A stretch of DNA of 64,000 bases from Acanthopleura granulata (Eukaryota > Mollusca > Polyplacophora > Chitonida > Chitonidae): the NCBI GenBank assembly GCA_016165875.1, contig JABBOT010000014.1:1552341-1616340 (forward strand), read 5' to 3'. The position numbers and the translations under genes were made by a program. The notes under the pieces were generated by a model that saw nothing but the letters and a program-made list of their open reading frames with translations, had not been told where the DNA came from and ran no database searches. Shown piece after piece: positions 32,154 through 43,379 of this stretch. Positions within the stretch are counted from its first letter, which is position 1; each line of letters begins with the position of its first letter.

Positions 32154-35100
32154 GATATACACACCATGAAGACGCTGGTGTTTGTTTCCGCTATAGCAGC
32201 AGGTAGGCATTGGGTGTATTATCTTTTAGGCTCACGTGTCTTTTGTTTCACAACAAGTTCTGCTAACTGGACCACATTGTCTCTATTTAAGTTATTAATC
32301 ATAAACAACAAGCTTATTTTTGTCTGCAGTAGTCTACAAAATAACATTATAAATAGTTAACCACTGAATAAACATCTCGTCCCGCAGTCAAGATCTTGTA
32401 TACGTGGACATGTATAGGCTTACCCACTTTCTACATCTTGCAAGATTTTTTTGTTTTTTGAATTAAATATATAGCCAATATACCAGAATAACAACAATGT
32501 TTTCGTTATGTTTAAATAAATGAAGCAGTCCTATAAATCGTCCTCTTATCTGAGGCTGTATCGGTCTATATGTACACGTGATCACAACGATGTTCAATTT
32601 TTGTTTTTCAGTTTTGTCATCGCAGTTGACTGGTTCTAGTAAGTTTGTTTCTTTCTCAATTAAACTCAAATGAAAGGCGCAAACAATCTTTACTTGTTTG
32701 GAGGTTTGCCGTATAGTAATGCTTACCCTTTCATAGCCCTGCGTTTAAGGAGTCATTGGGATATTTGCCTCTTATAATGGAGAGGTTTTCCAGTGTAGCC
32801 TTGCTTTGAAGCCGTTCCACATCATACAGACACTGCAACACCAGGCCTGCGGCCATATTTTACCAACTAGGTCCGCGTTAAAAATCTAGCAATCATTGTT
32901 AAGGGGTAAAAGGAACAATCTGCGTTTGACAGAAAGAGGCAATTTTTATATGAATCCTTGTATCTTATTGCCGAAAAGATGCTGAAATCAAATGTAAAAT
33001 TGTAAACCTGGATGCCGTATTTAACTCGATCAAGTTTTATGTTGTGTCGCTCTTGTTACTGATACCAAGATGATGTTTCTTCGGCGTTTAATTTCAGTTT
33101 GTTGTGTTCTTATTCGCACAGCTTGTCCACCGAATCGACCACTTGTATCTTGTCTTCTTCACCCTTGTACACTTAAGACCTGCCCGAGTGGAACGAAATG
33201 CATGTAAGTAGCACAACATAACCTACATATGTAACATTTTCAGATACATAGCATACATGTGAATGTTAAAGGGAAAGATCGGAAAAAGTGAAGTTATGGT
33301 AAAAATGAAAAGAGCATTAAAACCTGTATCTCAAAATACCGTTACTGAATTTTTTAGACTTTTTTAACCCAGTAAAATGCCGTCAAATGTTTTGATTGTA
33401 TTGTGCAGTTTTTGGGCCATATTGATAATGTGGTTAACCAGTGACGTCATGCTGACTTTTCCATGGCCATTAAGCACAAATTGAATGTCATATTAGCATT
33501 TTCATACACAGACAAACATTACAGGAGTACTCTTCACAAGAACTTTATTCAGAACTGAACTGACAGATGTACAAAAGCTTGTGTGACGTCACTGGAGAAG
33601 CATATTATCATTGTGGTTGATAAAAACTCACCATACTATCAAAACATTTGACTGCGTTTAACTTGGTGAGAAAAAAATCTAAAAAAATAAGTGAAGGTAT
33701 TTTCAGATGGGGTTTTTCCTGGTCTTTTTACTCACCATAACTTCATTTTTCTGTGGTCTTTTCATTTAAGGTTAATACGATACACCATTTACCTGTGTGC
33801 CTTTAAAATGCCGCTTTATCATGTTCCCTTGACAAATCAGGGAAATTATTATGAACAATTTGGCCCAAAAATCTACCGTAATTTGTCCCAGTTCAGACGG
33901 TTCTTGTGGCACAGGTAACATTCTAAAACAAGGAACAGGCTTGGTATTTGGAGATGCCATCGCATCAGTGAAATGTGTTTGATTTCAGACTAAAACCTCA
34001 AGATCCTTCTTCATGCAGATTCAAAGTATACACCTGTTCTAGCTGTAATACACACAATGGATTTACAAATGTATTCAGAGCCATCTTTGTTATGTTTTAG
34101 CCCAGGATTCTGCCGGCCATGTCATTCTGCGTGTGTTAAAGGTATAGTATTCTATCCAAATGCTTAACGGTAATTACAGTATATGGATATAGCATCCCCT
34201 CTTAATGCTTAACGGTAATTATAGTATATGGATATAGCATCCCATCCAAATGCTTAACGGTAATTATAGTATGTGGATATAGCATCCCATCCAAATGCTT
34301 AACGGTAATTATAGTATGTGGATATAGCATCCCGTCCAAATGCTTAACGGTAATTATATTATGTGGATATAGCACCCCCTCTTCATGCTTAACGGTAATT
34401 ATAGTATATGGATATAGCATCCCATCCAAATGCTTAACCATAATTATAGTATGTGGATATAGCATCCCATCCAAATGCTTAACGGTAATTATAATGTATA
34501 AATACAATATCCCATCCAATTACTTAACAGTAATAATATACTGAATGGATTTATGTGATACATGTGGTTTGAACACACTTTCTACTGGTCACAGGAGTGA
34601 GTCACCTTGACCTTTATGTGTTTTTCTCACCGCTTCATTAAATGTCACAGTTTATTGCATACGTTCAGACATGCTTACCTCAAACTACGTCAAGTTTCTT
34701 CCACCTGTAAATTTGGCCAGGCCGCTCTTGGGGAAAACACATGGACGCTCATAAGTGTGGCGTAAAACCCCAAGGAAAAAAGAGTTTTTCGAAAAGGCAG
34801 AGCCAAGGCATAGAGTACAAAAAATTTATTCACCAGGCCATATGTAATGTTTTAGTGCTGTGTGCCAATGACAAAGAATGGGGAGGTGGCATATCTTTTG
34901 ACAACTTGAAGTGGCGCTAATATGAAACAGGACCGTGAGCCATTATTACGTCAAAACTTGATTGTAGCCCAATGTCTAGAGTGTTACATTGTATCGGTTT
35001 GTATTGTAATGTCTATAATGTGACATCATTGTGATGAACCGGGAACAATTTACGTCAGTGTAATGACGTCAAGGTAGTGCTGTCGAACGTGTGACGGATC

Positions 35101-38100
35101 GCCGTCCTAATTTATTGTACTGTTGCTTTTTGGCGTATTGCCATATGTAGTCCGTGGTCATAACTGCATCAAGGTCAATCCGTAATTTTGCCTGTAACGT
35201 TGCCGAGAGACTGGTTGGCAGACAGAAGGACTAACAGACCGATAAAATATCAGACTGACTTACTTACTGATTGATTGATTATTTGATTGATTGACAGACA
35301 TATGGAAAGACATACACAAAAGCCCCAGAAGAGGCACCGGTAATAAATTAAACGCATTGGTAACGTCATGTACAACTGTTTCTGTAACTGCATGCGGGCC
35401 TTTACCAACTTAAAACGAAAAGTTGCATGGCTTTGTTTACAGACACCGAGACCTGCCTTGTGAACGGGAAGGCATATAGAAGCGGGGAAGTATTCCCGGC
35501 CCCAGATGGATGTAACACTTGCTCGTGTTCTAATCGAGGTGAAGTAGCTTGCACGAGAGTTGCCTGTCCACGTAAGTTTCTTTATTTCTTTCAAGTGTTT
35601 AACTTTTCTCGAAAATAAACGACATTCTCTTGTGGCACGTGACCTATCATGAAAAACAACAGTGAAAGAAGTGCCAAATACAATAACAACATAAACATGA
35701 TATGAACGCTGAACTCCGTTTGGCTCCTTGTGGAAGTGACATGCGCTAAAGCATCTTCCTGCGTAATACGCACAGAAACCAGCTATTTCCAGTCTGAATT
35801 TACGTGCTTCGTCGTTTGGAAGATCCGAGTGAAAAACTCGGTGTAACTGAAAGTTTCCACCGGTTCAGTCTCTCAGCTGGACACCAAGTGGTTCAGTTAC
35901 GGATGTCTCTGAGCTTGACACCATGTGGTTCAGTTACAGATGTCTCTGAGCTTGACACCATGTGGTTCAGTTACAGATGTCTCTGAGCTTGACACCATGT
36001 GGTTCAGTTACAGATGTCTCTGAGCTTGACATCATGTGGTTCAGTTACGGATGTCTCTGAGGTTGACATCATGTGGTTTAGTTACGGATGTCTCTGAGGT
36101 TGACACCATGTGGTTTAGTTACAGATGTCTCTGAGCTTGACACCATGTGGTTCAGTTACAGATGTCTCTGAGCTTGACATCATGTGGTTCAGTTACGGAT
36201 GTCTCTGAGGTTGACATCATGTGGTTTAGTTACGGATGTCTCTGAGGTTGACATCATGTGGTTTAGTTACAGATGTCTCTGAGCTTGACACCATGTGGTT
36301 CAGTTACAGATGTCTCTGAGCTTGACATCATGTGGTTCAGTTACAGATATTTCTGAGCTTGACACTAAGTGGTTGACTTACAGTTGTGTCTGAGCTTGAC
36401 ACCATGTGGTCCAGTTACAGATGACTCTGAGCTTGACACCATGTGACTCAGTTAGAGTTGTCTCTGAGCTTGACACCGAGTGGTTCAGTTACAAATGTCT
36501 CTGAGCTTGACACCATATGGTTCAGTTACAGATGTCTCTGAGCTTAACACCATATGGATCAGTTACAGTTGTTTCTGAGCTTTACACCATGTGGTTCAGT
36601 TACAGTTGTCTCTCGGCTTGAAACAGTATGGTTCATGACAGTTGGGGATTTACACGACCCAGACATGATTTCGAGGGTGTTAGTATATATGCAGTGTGAG
36701 ACAAAATTTGGGTTAAGGCGAAAGAAAGACTGGAACTGAAGAATCCACTTAAACCGTATCCGGAAATACGTTTGCTTCATTGTTATATTTACCACCTGTA
36801 TTGCAATGAAATGTTTTAATTCCATGGTTTTCTTTATGGACCATTATTGAATGACTGCATATACCTTTTTTTTACACCTTTATGTTCAATTCTGAATAAA
36901 ATTTATATGAACTTTATCCATGTATTGGATCTGTGGAAAAACCACAGACGACATTAAACACTTCTTTTTGCTGCCGGACAACTGTCGTTTTGAGATCCCT
37001 CACCTCTGAAATTATCAGTTTGGCCGAGAGAGCTTCGTACATTCACAGCATAGATTGCTTTTAATTCAATGAAAACAAATTAAAGACGAAAAGAGAAGCA
37101 AAGATACTTTCACCCACAGTTTTTCATGGTCTCTTTACTGACACTCACTCATATATACGTCTGCCGTCAGCATGTTATACCTTGTGACTGTGCCAGACAA
37201 ATTGGATATTGGAGGAAATCTAAGTTTTTCAGGGCTAAATGGACTTCTATTCAGCGCACGTACAGGTGAAGGAAACATGAATTATAACTTTGAATATTTA
37301 TTTCATGTTTCCTTCACCTGCACGTGCGCTGAATAGTGAGCATAGCGGTAAGACTCACAAGCCTGGAGATAGCTTTCCCGTTGAGGATGGCTGTAAGACG
37401 TGTGAGTGTAGGCCTACGCTTTCAGGGGAAGTGGTCTGTACGGAAAAGGCATGCATCGGTAAGTCTGAGGTAGATGTACGCAGTTCAAGTCGTGATCTGT
37501 ACGGAAATGGCATGCACTCGTAAGTCTAGCCTAGATGCACGCAGTTGAAAGGTTAATTTGCAGGGAAAAGGCATGCATCGGTAAGCCTGTCCTAGATCCA
37601 CGCATTCAGGGCCAGCCTTATGGTGCGAGGAAATAGGCCAGAACCCGGGAGAAGTCCACGATCATCCGGAGGTTGCTGGCGGACCTACTCATGTACGAAG
37701 CCGAAATCAGAATGAGCTGGACTTGATCTCACAGCGACCGTATTGGTGAGAAGAATGGGGTAATGAAGCCGTGCTGGAGCACTAACCCTCTCTGTGCCTT
37801 GAACTATGTCTTTGGTCTGATGTCTACAAGGGACGTTTGAAAATCACGTTCTGTGCATGTGAAAACAAACTCATCCGGAATATTTTATACTTTTCTTGAG
37901 ACTTTCTTTTTAAGGTTGTCCGGAAAGTGACAAGTACAGAAAGTGTGCAGATCCATGTGCCCGCAAGAACTGCGGCTACTTCCGCGTCTGCAAGTGAGTG
38001 CAAAACTACAGGTTTTGAGACTAGGGCTTTCCCCTCACTCCCGACCTCCCCGCTCAACTGAAGCCAAAAAATTAAACATATAGCTGTCGGGGACAGAAAT

Positions 38101-39022
38101 TCCGGGGATCGGCTCTAGCATAAAGTGTGAAAGCAATAACAGAAACGACGCCTGAGAGAAAAGGCGAGACAAAAAAGTAAAGGAATACACTAGACTTGAA
38201 CTCGAGGCTGCCTGATATATTCCACAACGGACCTCATGCAACTGACTAGCATGGAGATATTTTAGGTTCGATATTGTGTTCTTAGCCGATAACAAGAGAC
38301 AGAAGGAATACGGTGTTCCCACCGTAAACTCCAGTGGTTACTTTCACTCGGTCTTGCATGAAGCCTACGGGCTATTATTTGGAAGCATATTTATCTATTC
38401 TTTGGCCGTTAAGGGAAATCCACTTTCGGCAGACAAAACATAAGGAAATATTTCTGTTCAGCCTTTTGGGATACATATAGGGAGGAAAAGGTTATGCCCA
38501 AAATTTAATATGACCATCGAACCAAGTGACTTATACACCTCAGTTGTCATATGTAACATTTCAAGCCATATGAAAACTAATCTAAAATCACGTAGTTGCC
38601 TCATCCACGGGACATCCAACTGTTGCTCCGGCATGGTCATCTTAGGTGACCGGGAAAACGGGATTTCCCGACGCAAAAGGCAAAGAAAGAATTTGGTCAT
38701 TATGCACCGTGGTGCAGAGTCAAGACAGAAAGAAAAACAAATGCATGCATGCATGAAAACATGGGCGTGGAGAGAATTTTATTATTGACTATTTTGTGGA
38801 TAAGAGTTCCTCCCCCTTGAAAAATACATATATACAGTTAAGGTTTGCTGCCGACATTAATCGAAGAGTTTGGCAGAGGGGACAACATGTACAATTTTTA
38901 TTGATAGCGTCCAATAATAATAATTATTATTATTCTCTTCACATGTAATAGTGTTTTTTTTCTCTTTCAGGCGGGAATGTGCCTGTTTTGCCAAATGTGT
39001 ACCACAGTTTCTTAAGTGGTAG
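32154..39022 (+). CDS. Gene 2: secreted protein with two eight-Cys modules and VWC-like modules; exon 6 acceptor damaged
   Basis: Coding exons: 32166-32202, 32612-32638, 33122-33203, 34101-34141, 35443-35571, a damaged exon 6 (about 37337-37458), 37915-37993 and 38971-39022 (stop TAG 39020-39022). An acceptor at 32152-32153 implies a 5'-UTR exon. Signal peptide MKTLVFVSAIAAVLSSQ. Exons 3-4 give an eight-Cys module (CPPNRP, HPC, CPSGTKC, PGFCRPCHSACVK). Exon 5 is a complete VWC-like module (TCLVNGKAYRSGEVF, GCNTCSC, GEVACTRVAC). Exons 7-8 add a second eight-Cys module (CPESDKYRKCADPC, NCGYFRVC, KRECACFAKC). Exon 6 lost its acceptor and first cysteine to a foldback. Exons 5 and 6 are phase 1-1, so skipping exon 6 keeps the frame (148 aa); with a normal exon 6 it would be about 189 aa. 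Likely extracellular; function unknown. Confidence 0.7.
33266..33775. mobile_element. TTAA-flanked MITE in gene 2 intron 3
   Basis: TTAA at 33266-33269 and 33772-33775. The arms share AAGTGAAGTTATGGTAAAAA versus CTCACCATAACTTCATTTTT, and AATGCCGTCAAATGTTTTGA versus TCAAAACATTTGACTGCGTT. The copy at 60348-60841 sits at the same place in gene 3, so it predates the duplication. Confidence 0.75.
34142..34545 (+). repeat. Intron 4 minisatellite, about 7 units of roughly 53-60 bp
   Basis: Unit CCAAATGCTTAACGGTAATT, then ATAGTATGTGGATATAGCAT and CCCAT. It begins immediately at the exon 4 donor. Gene 3 has only about four units at 61185-61400. Confidence 0.85.
35443..35571 (+). CDS. Gene 2 exon 5: VWC-like module
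   Basis: Acceptor gtttacag, donor CCAC|gtaagt, 129 nt, phase 1-1. All six cysteines and the G..Y..G..F core are intact. The gene 3 counterpart differs by only two substitutions and a frame-preserving change near the end (CTRVACP versus CTEAACP). Confidence 0.85.
35865..36640 (+). repeat. Intron 5 minisatellite, about 20 units of about 36 bp
   Basis: Unit GATGTCTCTGAGCTTGACAC, then CATGTGGTTCAGTTACA. Blocks of variant units (AGGTTGACATCATGTGGTTT) recur in the same order, which indicates higher-order duplication. Gene 3 carries a shorter version at 62655-62960. Confidence 0.9.
36713..37145. mobile_element. Diverged MITE of the TTAA family in gene 2 intron 5
   Basis: Related arms GCGAAAGAAAGACTGGAACT and CACAGTTTTTCATGGTCTC, and the central TTCTTTATGGACCATTATTG. 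The same insertion is at about 63046-63480 in gene 3. Confidence 0.55.
37247..37336. repeat. 35-bp foldback abutting gene 2 exon 6
   Basis: Left arm 37247-37281 and right arm 37302-37336 are reverse complements with one mismatch; the loop is 20 bp. In gene 3 the left arm and loop are present but the right arm is replaced by the normal acceptor ATTTCACGTCAG and exon start. The right arm therefore overwrote the acceptor and first cysteine codon of gene 2 exon 6. Confidence 0.85.
37337..37458 (+). pseudogene. Gene 2 exon 6: VWC-like module 2 without its 5' end
   Basis: The frame after the foldback reads SEHSGKTHKPGDSFPVEDG, then CKTCEC, SGEVVCTEKACI and a donor ATCG|gtaagt. Five module cysteines remain; the first is Ser (AGT) at the foldback junction. 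No acceptor in the correct phase exists nearby: those at 37335-37336 and 37339-37340 give a frameshift or a stop. It is probably skipped. Confidence 0.7.
37435..37600 (+). repeat. Threefold tandem copy of the exon 6 donor region
   Basis: GGAAAAGGCATGCATCGGTA at the true donor recurs near 37502 (GGAAATGGCATGCACTCGTA) and 37566 (GGAAAAGGCATGCATCGGTA), with a spacing of about 65 bp. The end of exon 6 and its donor are thus present three times. Confidence 0.85.
37610..37800 (-). repeat. SINE family 1, body and head
   Basis: Reverse copy with AAGTCCACGATCATCCGGAG, GAATGAGCTGGACTTGATCT and CACAGCGACCGTATTGGTGA. The 3' tail is missing. Confidence 0.75.
37915..39022 (+). CDS. Gene 2 exons 7-8: second eight-Cys module and C-terminus
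   Basis: Exon 7 37915-37993 (acceptor tttttaag, donor TGCAA|gtgagt) and exon 8 38971-39022 (acceptor tctctttcag), joined in phase 2. Cysteine order C-x8-C-x3-C-x4-C-x5-C-x3-C-x-C-x3-C matches the exon 3-4 module of gene 1, including the intron after the fifth cysteine. The protein ends VPQFLKW-stop. Confidence 0.75.
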
Positions 39023-39266
39023 AACCAAAGCAGCTGACTGGTTGTCAGATATAGAAAGAAATCTTGTCCTTTTAAAAATTCTTTCATTACTATCCCTAGT
39101 TATTTCTATTGAGATTTCTAATTTTATCCCTTCTCCACAAATTTAAATGTTGTAACATCAACATGTTATTCTATAAGCCTACTGTGTTCAGACAGATATT
39201 CATATAATGGGCGGATATTTTAAAAAAATCAACGTTTTAGAGTTTTAGAGACATATCAAGAAATTG

Positions 39267-39272
39267 AATAAA
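39267..39272 (+). terminator. Candidate polyadenylation signal of gene 2
   Basis: AATAAA about 245 bp after the gene 2 stop. Another AATAAA follows near 39430. Confidence 0.5.
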
Positions 39273-39887
39273 CGTGTGTTTTTCGTGTCTATGAAAATTG
39301 TAAGGTCTTTCGCTTATTTTTAAAACAGGTTATTGCTGACATAGTGAATGATGTATGGACGCAGAAATGTGTACTTTGTAATCATGGTACTTGAATGCAT
39401 AGAAAAGATATAATCTTCAGCCTTACATATTTAATAAAAGTGTTTATGTGATAAATATGTAAGTTATACATGAGTGTCTAAAACTTTGGCCACTTGACAG
39501 GTTGCATAATATGATATCAACGAAAATAGAAGAAAAATATCCAGTATCTTCCGATAGGTGAAAGTCGCTTTGCAAAAATAGAATCGAACTGGACGCCACG
39601 TGCTTGCTGTGGTCAACAAGGTATGGGGTTAAGGTGTAATGCGGACGAGGGACTGGTACATTTACAGCACGTCAAGATGAGTTTGACTGGTACACAGGAA
39701 AACTATTTTATTGAAGTACAGTTGAGGCGCTTGTAGGCGTAGAACAACGAGAAATAGAGAACGGAAATCAGTAATTTCTGTTGTACAAATCTGACACTAC
39801 ACAACGATGTGGTGTAGAGACCAATTGGTGTAAACTTCGATTGTTAATAAAGAAATGATATATTTGCATTGATCTTCCATTTAAGTG

Positions 39888-39920
39888 AGATCTTATCTTC
39901 TTAATAAGAAGATAAGATCT
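39888..39920. repeat. Perfect 33-bp palindrome
   Basis: AGATCTTATCTTCTTA, one central A, then the exact reverse complement TAAGAAGATAAGATCT. Confidence 0.9.
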
Positions 39921-40071
39921 TCCCCCCTAACATGCCTACTAATTTATGGCTCCAAAATGGCTAAGTACCCATGAGTAAACATATTTTTCAGTAATTTAAC
40001 AATGTTTGGCCCTCGTTTACTCTGTAATTACCATTATAATTACCATTGTCATGAGAGGCCAGGAAAGAGAG

Positions 40072-40165
40072 ACATTATTTATTTATTTATTTGATTGGGG
40101 TTTTACGCCATACTCAAGAACATTTCACCTATACGACAAGGCACAACATTATGGTGGAAAGAAAG
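40072..40165 (-). repeat. SINE family 1, 3' fragment
   Basis: TTATTTATTTATTTATTTGA tail followed by GGGGTTTTACGCCATACTCA and CACCTATACGACAAGGCA. Confidence 0.8.
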
Positions 40166-40169
40166 AGAG

Positions 40170-41365
40170 ACATTGTTCTTATCGACTGTTCTCAGTGGGC
40201 GACCTGAATTGAGTGATGTTTTCGCCAAGAAGCGAGCCATACTCTAGTGGTTCAAAGCCGGCCTTCGACAGGGAATTTCCACATAGCCCCGCCACCCACA
40301 CCACCCCCATCGTGTTCGCGGTAAATTGCTAACAATGAGAGGTCGAATACGTTTGCGCATTCATACATGCATACCGTGTGTGGAGGAAAGCTCGCCAAAC
40401 CGAGAGAAAACCAGCACCCTTCCTCACTGGTCTGGATAAAAGATTATATAAAATCTTGTTTGTGGAAGCTGACACATTAGAGAAAAATCTCAGTTTGTAA
40501 CTGGCAACTTACCCTAGTTTTAAATGGGGTAATTGTCTTCGGCTGGCTACAGGAAACCAGGAGCCTGTGAATCAGAGTTTCCATTTATTAAATAACACCT
40601 TGAGGCTATACCTTGGTTCAACCCAGCCAAATAATTGTTAATCAAGTGACCACTGATCTAGTCACTTAATCCCACAATGCCTGATGAAATTGCCTCCTCC
40701 TATACGTACTGACTACAGAAGATTGCTGTACTAGTCCAAATTAAGCCCTTGTCTTAACTCTTTCGATCTAACTCGCCGCTCAGTCTAACTGATTGTTGCT
40801 ACATTCAAGTCGATATTGATTGGTATTGATTTTATTCAAAACATCACTAATAGCCGAAGAATCCCTTGTGGCAGAGAATTAAATATTCCACAACCAAGGG
40901 GGTTCATTCATGGACACATGGTGCAATTTGCACTTGTGGACTCATGAAATGGAACATCAAATTTGGAAACACAGTTGTTATCAATATGGCCCTCATTATC
41001 ATAGCCTACCCTTCACCATTGTTACTGTAGCAACGTCGCCATCCATATTGTTTTCCAGAATAGTAGCCGAGTAATAGGTCTCTTATTAATATACAATGAT
41101 CCATAGGCTGTGCTTCGAAACAGGTATTAGTACGCCAGCCATAAACCATATTGTTCTGGGTCTAGAATCAGAAGGGGTATTTTACAGAGTAACGTTTAGT
41201 GCAAACCACCAAAGAACTAAAACCGTTCCGCACAACGGCCGTGTGTGAGGCCGTAAACGATATCCTTCAGCATATTTCTGATGTTCTCCGGGCAGTTTTG
41301 AACGGCCTCAATCACACAGTTATTCATGATCCCTTGGTAGCTGAACAGACGAGAGCAGAACAAAC
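40170..41365. other. Non-coding spacer
   Basis: No exon, RNA gene or named repeat supported. Confidence 0.4.
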
Positions 41366-41369
41366 ATGC

Positions 41370-41565
41370 AGTTTATTTATTTATTTAATATTTATTTTTT
41401 TATTGTTTTATTTCTTTGGTGTCTTAAGCCGTACCCACGAATATTTCACTTACACGAGGGCGGCCAGTGCTACGGTGGGAGGAAACCGAGCTGACCCCGC
41501 GGGAAACCCAAGATCATCAGCAGTTTGCTGGTGAACCTTCTCACGCACGACTGGAGAGGAACACG
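41370..41565 (-). repeat. SINE family 1, tail and body
   Basis: TTTATTTATTTATTTAATAT tail, TTGGTGTCTTAAGCCGTACC, CACGAGGGCGGCCAGTGCTA, GGTGGGAGGAAACCGAGC and GACTGGAGAGGAACACGCTG. Confidence 0.8.
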
Positions 41566-41569
41566 CTGA

Positions 41570-42119
41570 ATAACACATCAGGCTTTCGTTGAGTCAGGCA
41601 TTTATGTCTTACTGGTAGACCCAGACTTGGCCTTCCAAGTTGATAATCGTAAGACTCACTTTCAAAACAATCTATATCACCAGATCTTAAAAAGAGAAAT
41701 AATTATATAAATAGTAAATAAAGTGGATAACGTGTAGTAGTGTATTGTAGTGAGAAGAAGTGAGAGAAGTAGTGTATGAGAGCCTTTAGATGTATTTCTG
41801 CCACTTCCGGAGTGACGAAACATTCAAAACTAGCGTGAGCTCTTTCTTTATGAATCATGAATGCCACCAAAACTATAAAACATTTCATCAAGTAATCAGC
41901 CAATCAGCCAAGGTTTATGACGTCATCCGATGGCTTTTCCGGATATATAATCGTGACAAACACACAGAAGAATTTCCAGAGATATCAATAAAATGTGTAC
42001 AGACCCAATCATGTTTGTGGAGAAGGTTAGCAACTTTGGACGCAAACATCGCCGCCACATTTCCTATAGAAGTTAAATCAATTTATTTAAATAAACATGT
42101 ACATACATCCGTTCACTAG
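41570..42119. other. No supported gene
   Basis: A plus frame at 41790-42119 is open for 109 codons but shows no domain or splice support. Confidence 0.3.
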
Positions 42120-42725
42120 TCATGCAGGTCAGGCTAGCGGAGAGGAAATCGGACTGCCATACAGTCCTCAAGTCATGTAGGTCAGATCTGGTGGGTGAAC
42201 CAAACTGTTATACAAGCCTCAGGCCATCCAGGGCGGGCTTGGTGAGGGGAACGGAACTGTTTTACAGAACTCATGTCATGTATACCATACTTGATGAGAT
42301 TAAACCGAACTGTCATGCAACCCTCAGGCCATGCAGGTTTTTCTTTGTTTGAGGAAATGGAACTGGTACCGTCCTAAGGCCATGCTCGTCAGACTTGGTG
42401 AGAGGAAACCGAACTGTTATACAGCCATCGGGCCGTGCAGGTCAGACTTGGTGAGAGAAGGCCGAACTGTTATACAGGCCTCAGGTCATGCAGGTCACAC
42501 TTAGTGGGAGGAAACCGAACTGTTATACAGCCCTTGGGCTGTGCAGGTCAAACTTGGTGGAAGGAAACCGAACTGTAACACAGCCCTCAGGTTTAGGAGA
42601 TCAGTATTTGTGAGAGGAAACCGAACTGTAGCACAGCCCTCAGGCCATACAGGCCAGACTTGGTGGGAGAAAACTTAATTGTTATACAGGCCTCAGGCCG
42701 TACAGCTCAGATACTCAGGCTGATT
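42120..42725 (+). repeat. Minisatellite, about ten degenerate units of 55-62 bp
   Basis: Unit CATGCAGGTCAGACTTGGTG, then AGAGGAAACCGAACTGTTAT, ACAGCCCTCAGGC. Spacing varies and units are diverged. Confidence 0.85.
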
Positions 42726-43379
42726 TGATTGTTTCCTCAGACAGAGCCTATTGTACAACAAAATCTACCGCACGAAACATGTACAGAAGAAGGAAAAGAT
42801 AACAAATTACAAATAAAAGTAAGCGTACTCGAAACTTGGTCAAAGATTTTTTTTGGTGTCGCCAGTGAGAGAAGGCTGCATAACATGAAAAGTTATCAGC
42901 TGTCAAAAGAGAATATTCGGGCAAACTGATTTTTTTCGCCCCGAAAAATGTCTTTGTTAAAATTACTGAGCCCTATTCTTTAATGCCTTTTTCCGCAAAG
43001 GACGGGGTGGGGGTGAAGACAAGGGTGTGTACACGTCCATATAGAACAGTTGGATCATCAGCCTTTAACATGAGTGGATGTAACTTCAACCTGGCTTACC
43101 GCAATGCCGTCAGAACGTCACAAAATTGTTTATGTCAACCTCTTTGACAACAGCATGTTATTGCGTGTACGTACTTACAAATGTCCGTGTAGAGCGCCCC
43201 CCCCCCCAATTTCTGGTGGCATTTACTTGAAGCATAACCGTGTGTCGCGCCACAGATTGGTTGCCCACACAAACCTGGATGGCAATGCTGTTACCGTTGA
43301 AAAACGAAGTACCATTCACGTACACTGGGAAAGAACAAATCAAATACAGATGCATTTATATACCTGCATTTGTCACTTT

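Larger units (their letters stand above)
32010..37310 (+). repeat. Segmental duplication block, copy 1 (gene 2 segment)
   Basis: Collinear with 59105-63640, beginning at the shared CATACATTTCACTGGTTATA. Exons are nearly identical; introns differ by minisatellite copy number and small indels. Confidence 0.9.

Noticed and set aside
34101..34141. Exon 4 of gene 2 read in the frame giving SQDSAGHVILRVLK
   Set aside because: The frame set by exon 3 (leftover AT) gives IPGFCRPCHSACVK, with three cysteines matching gene 1; the other frame does not join.
34202..34519. Repetitive minus-strand ORF with a YTIITVKHLDGMLYP-type unit
   Set aside because: It is only the translation of the intron 4 minisatellite; the shorter array in gene 3 gives the same pattern.
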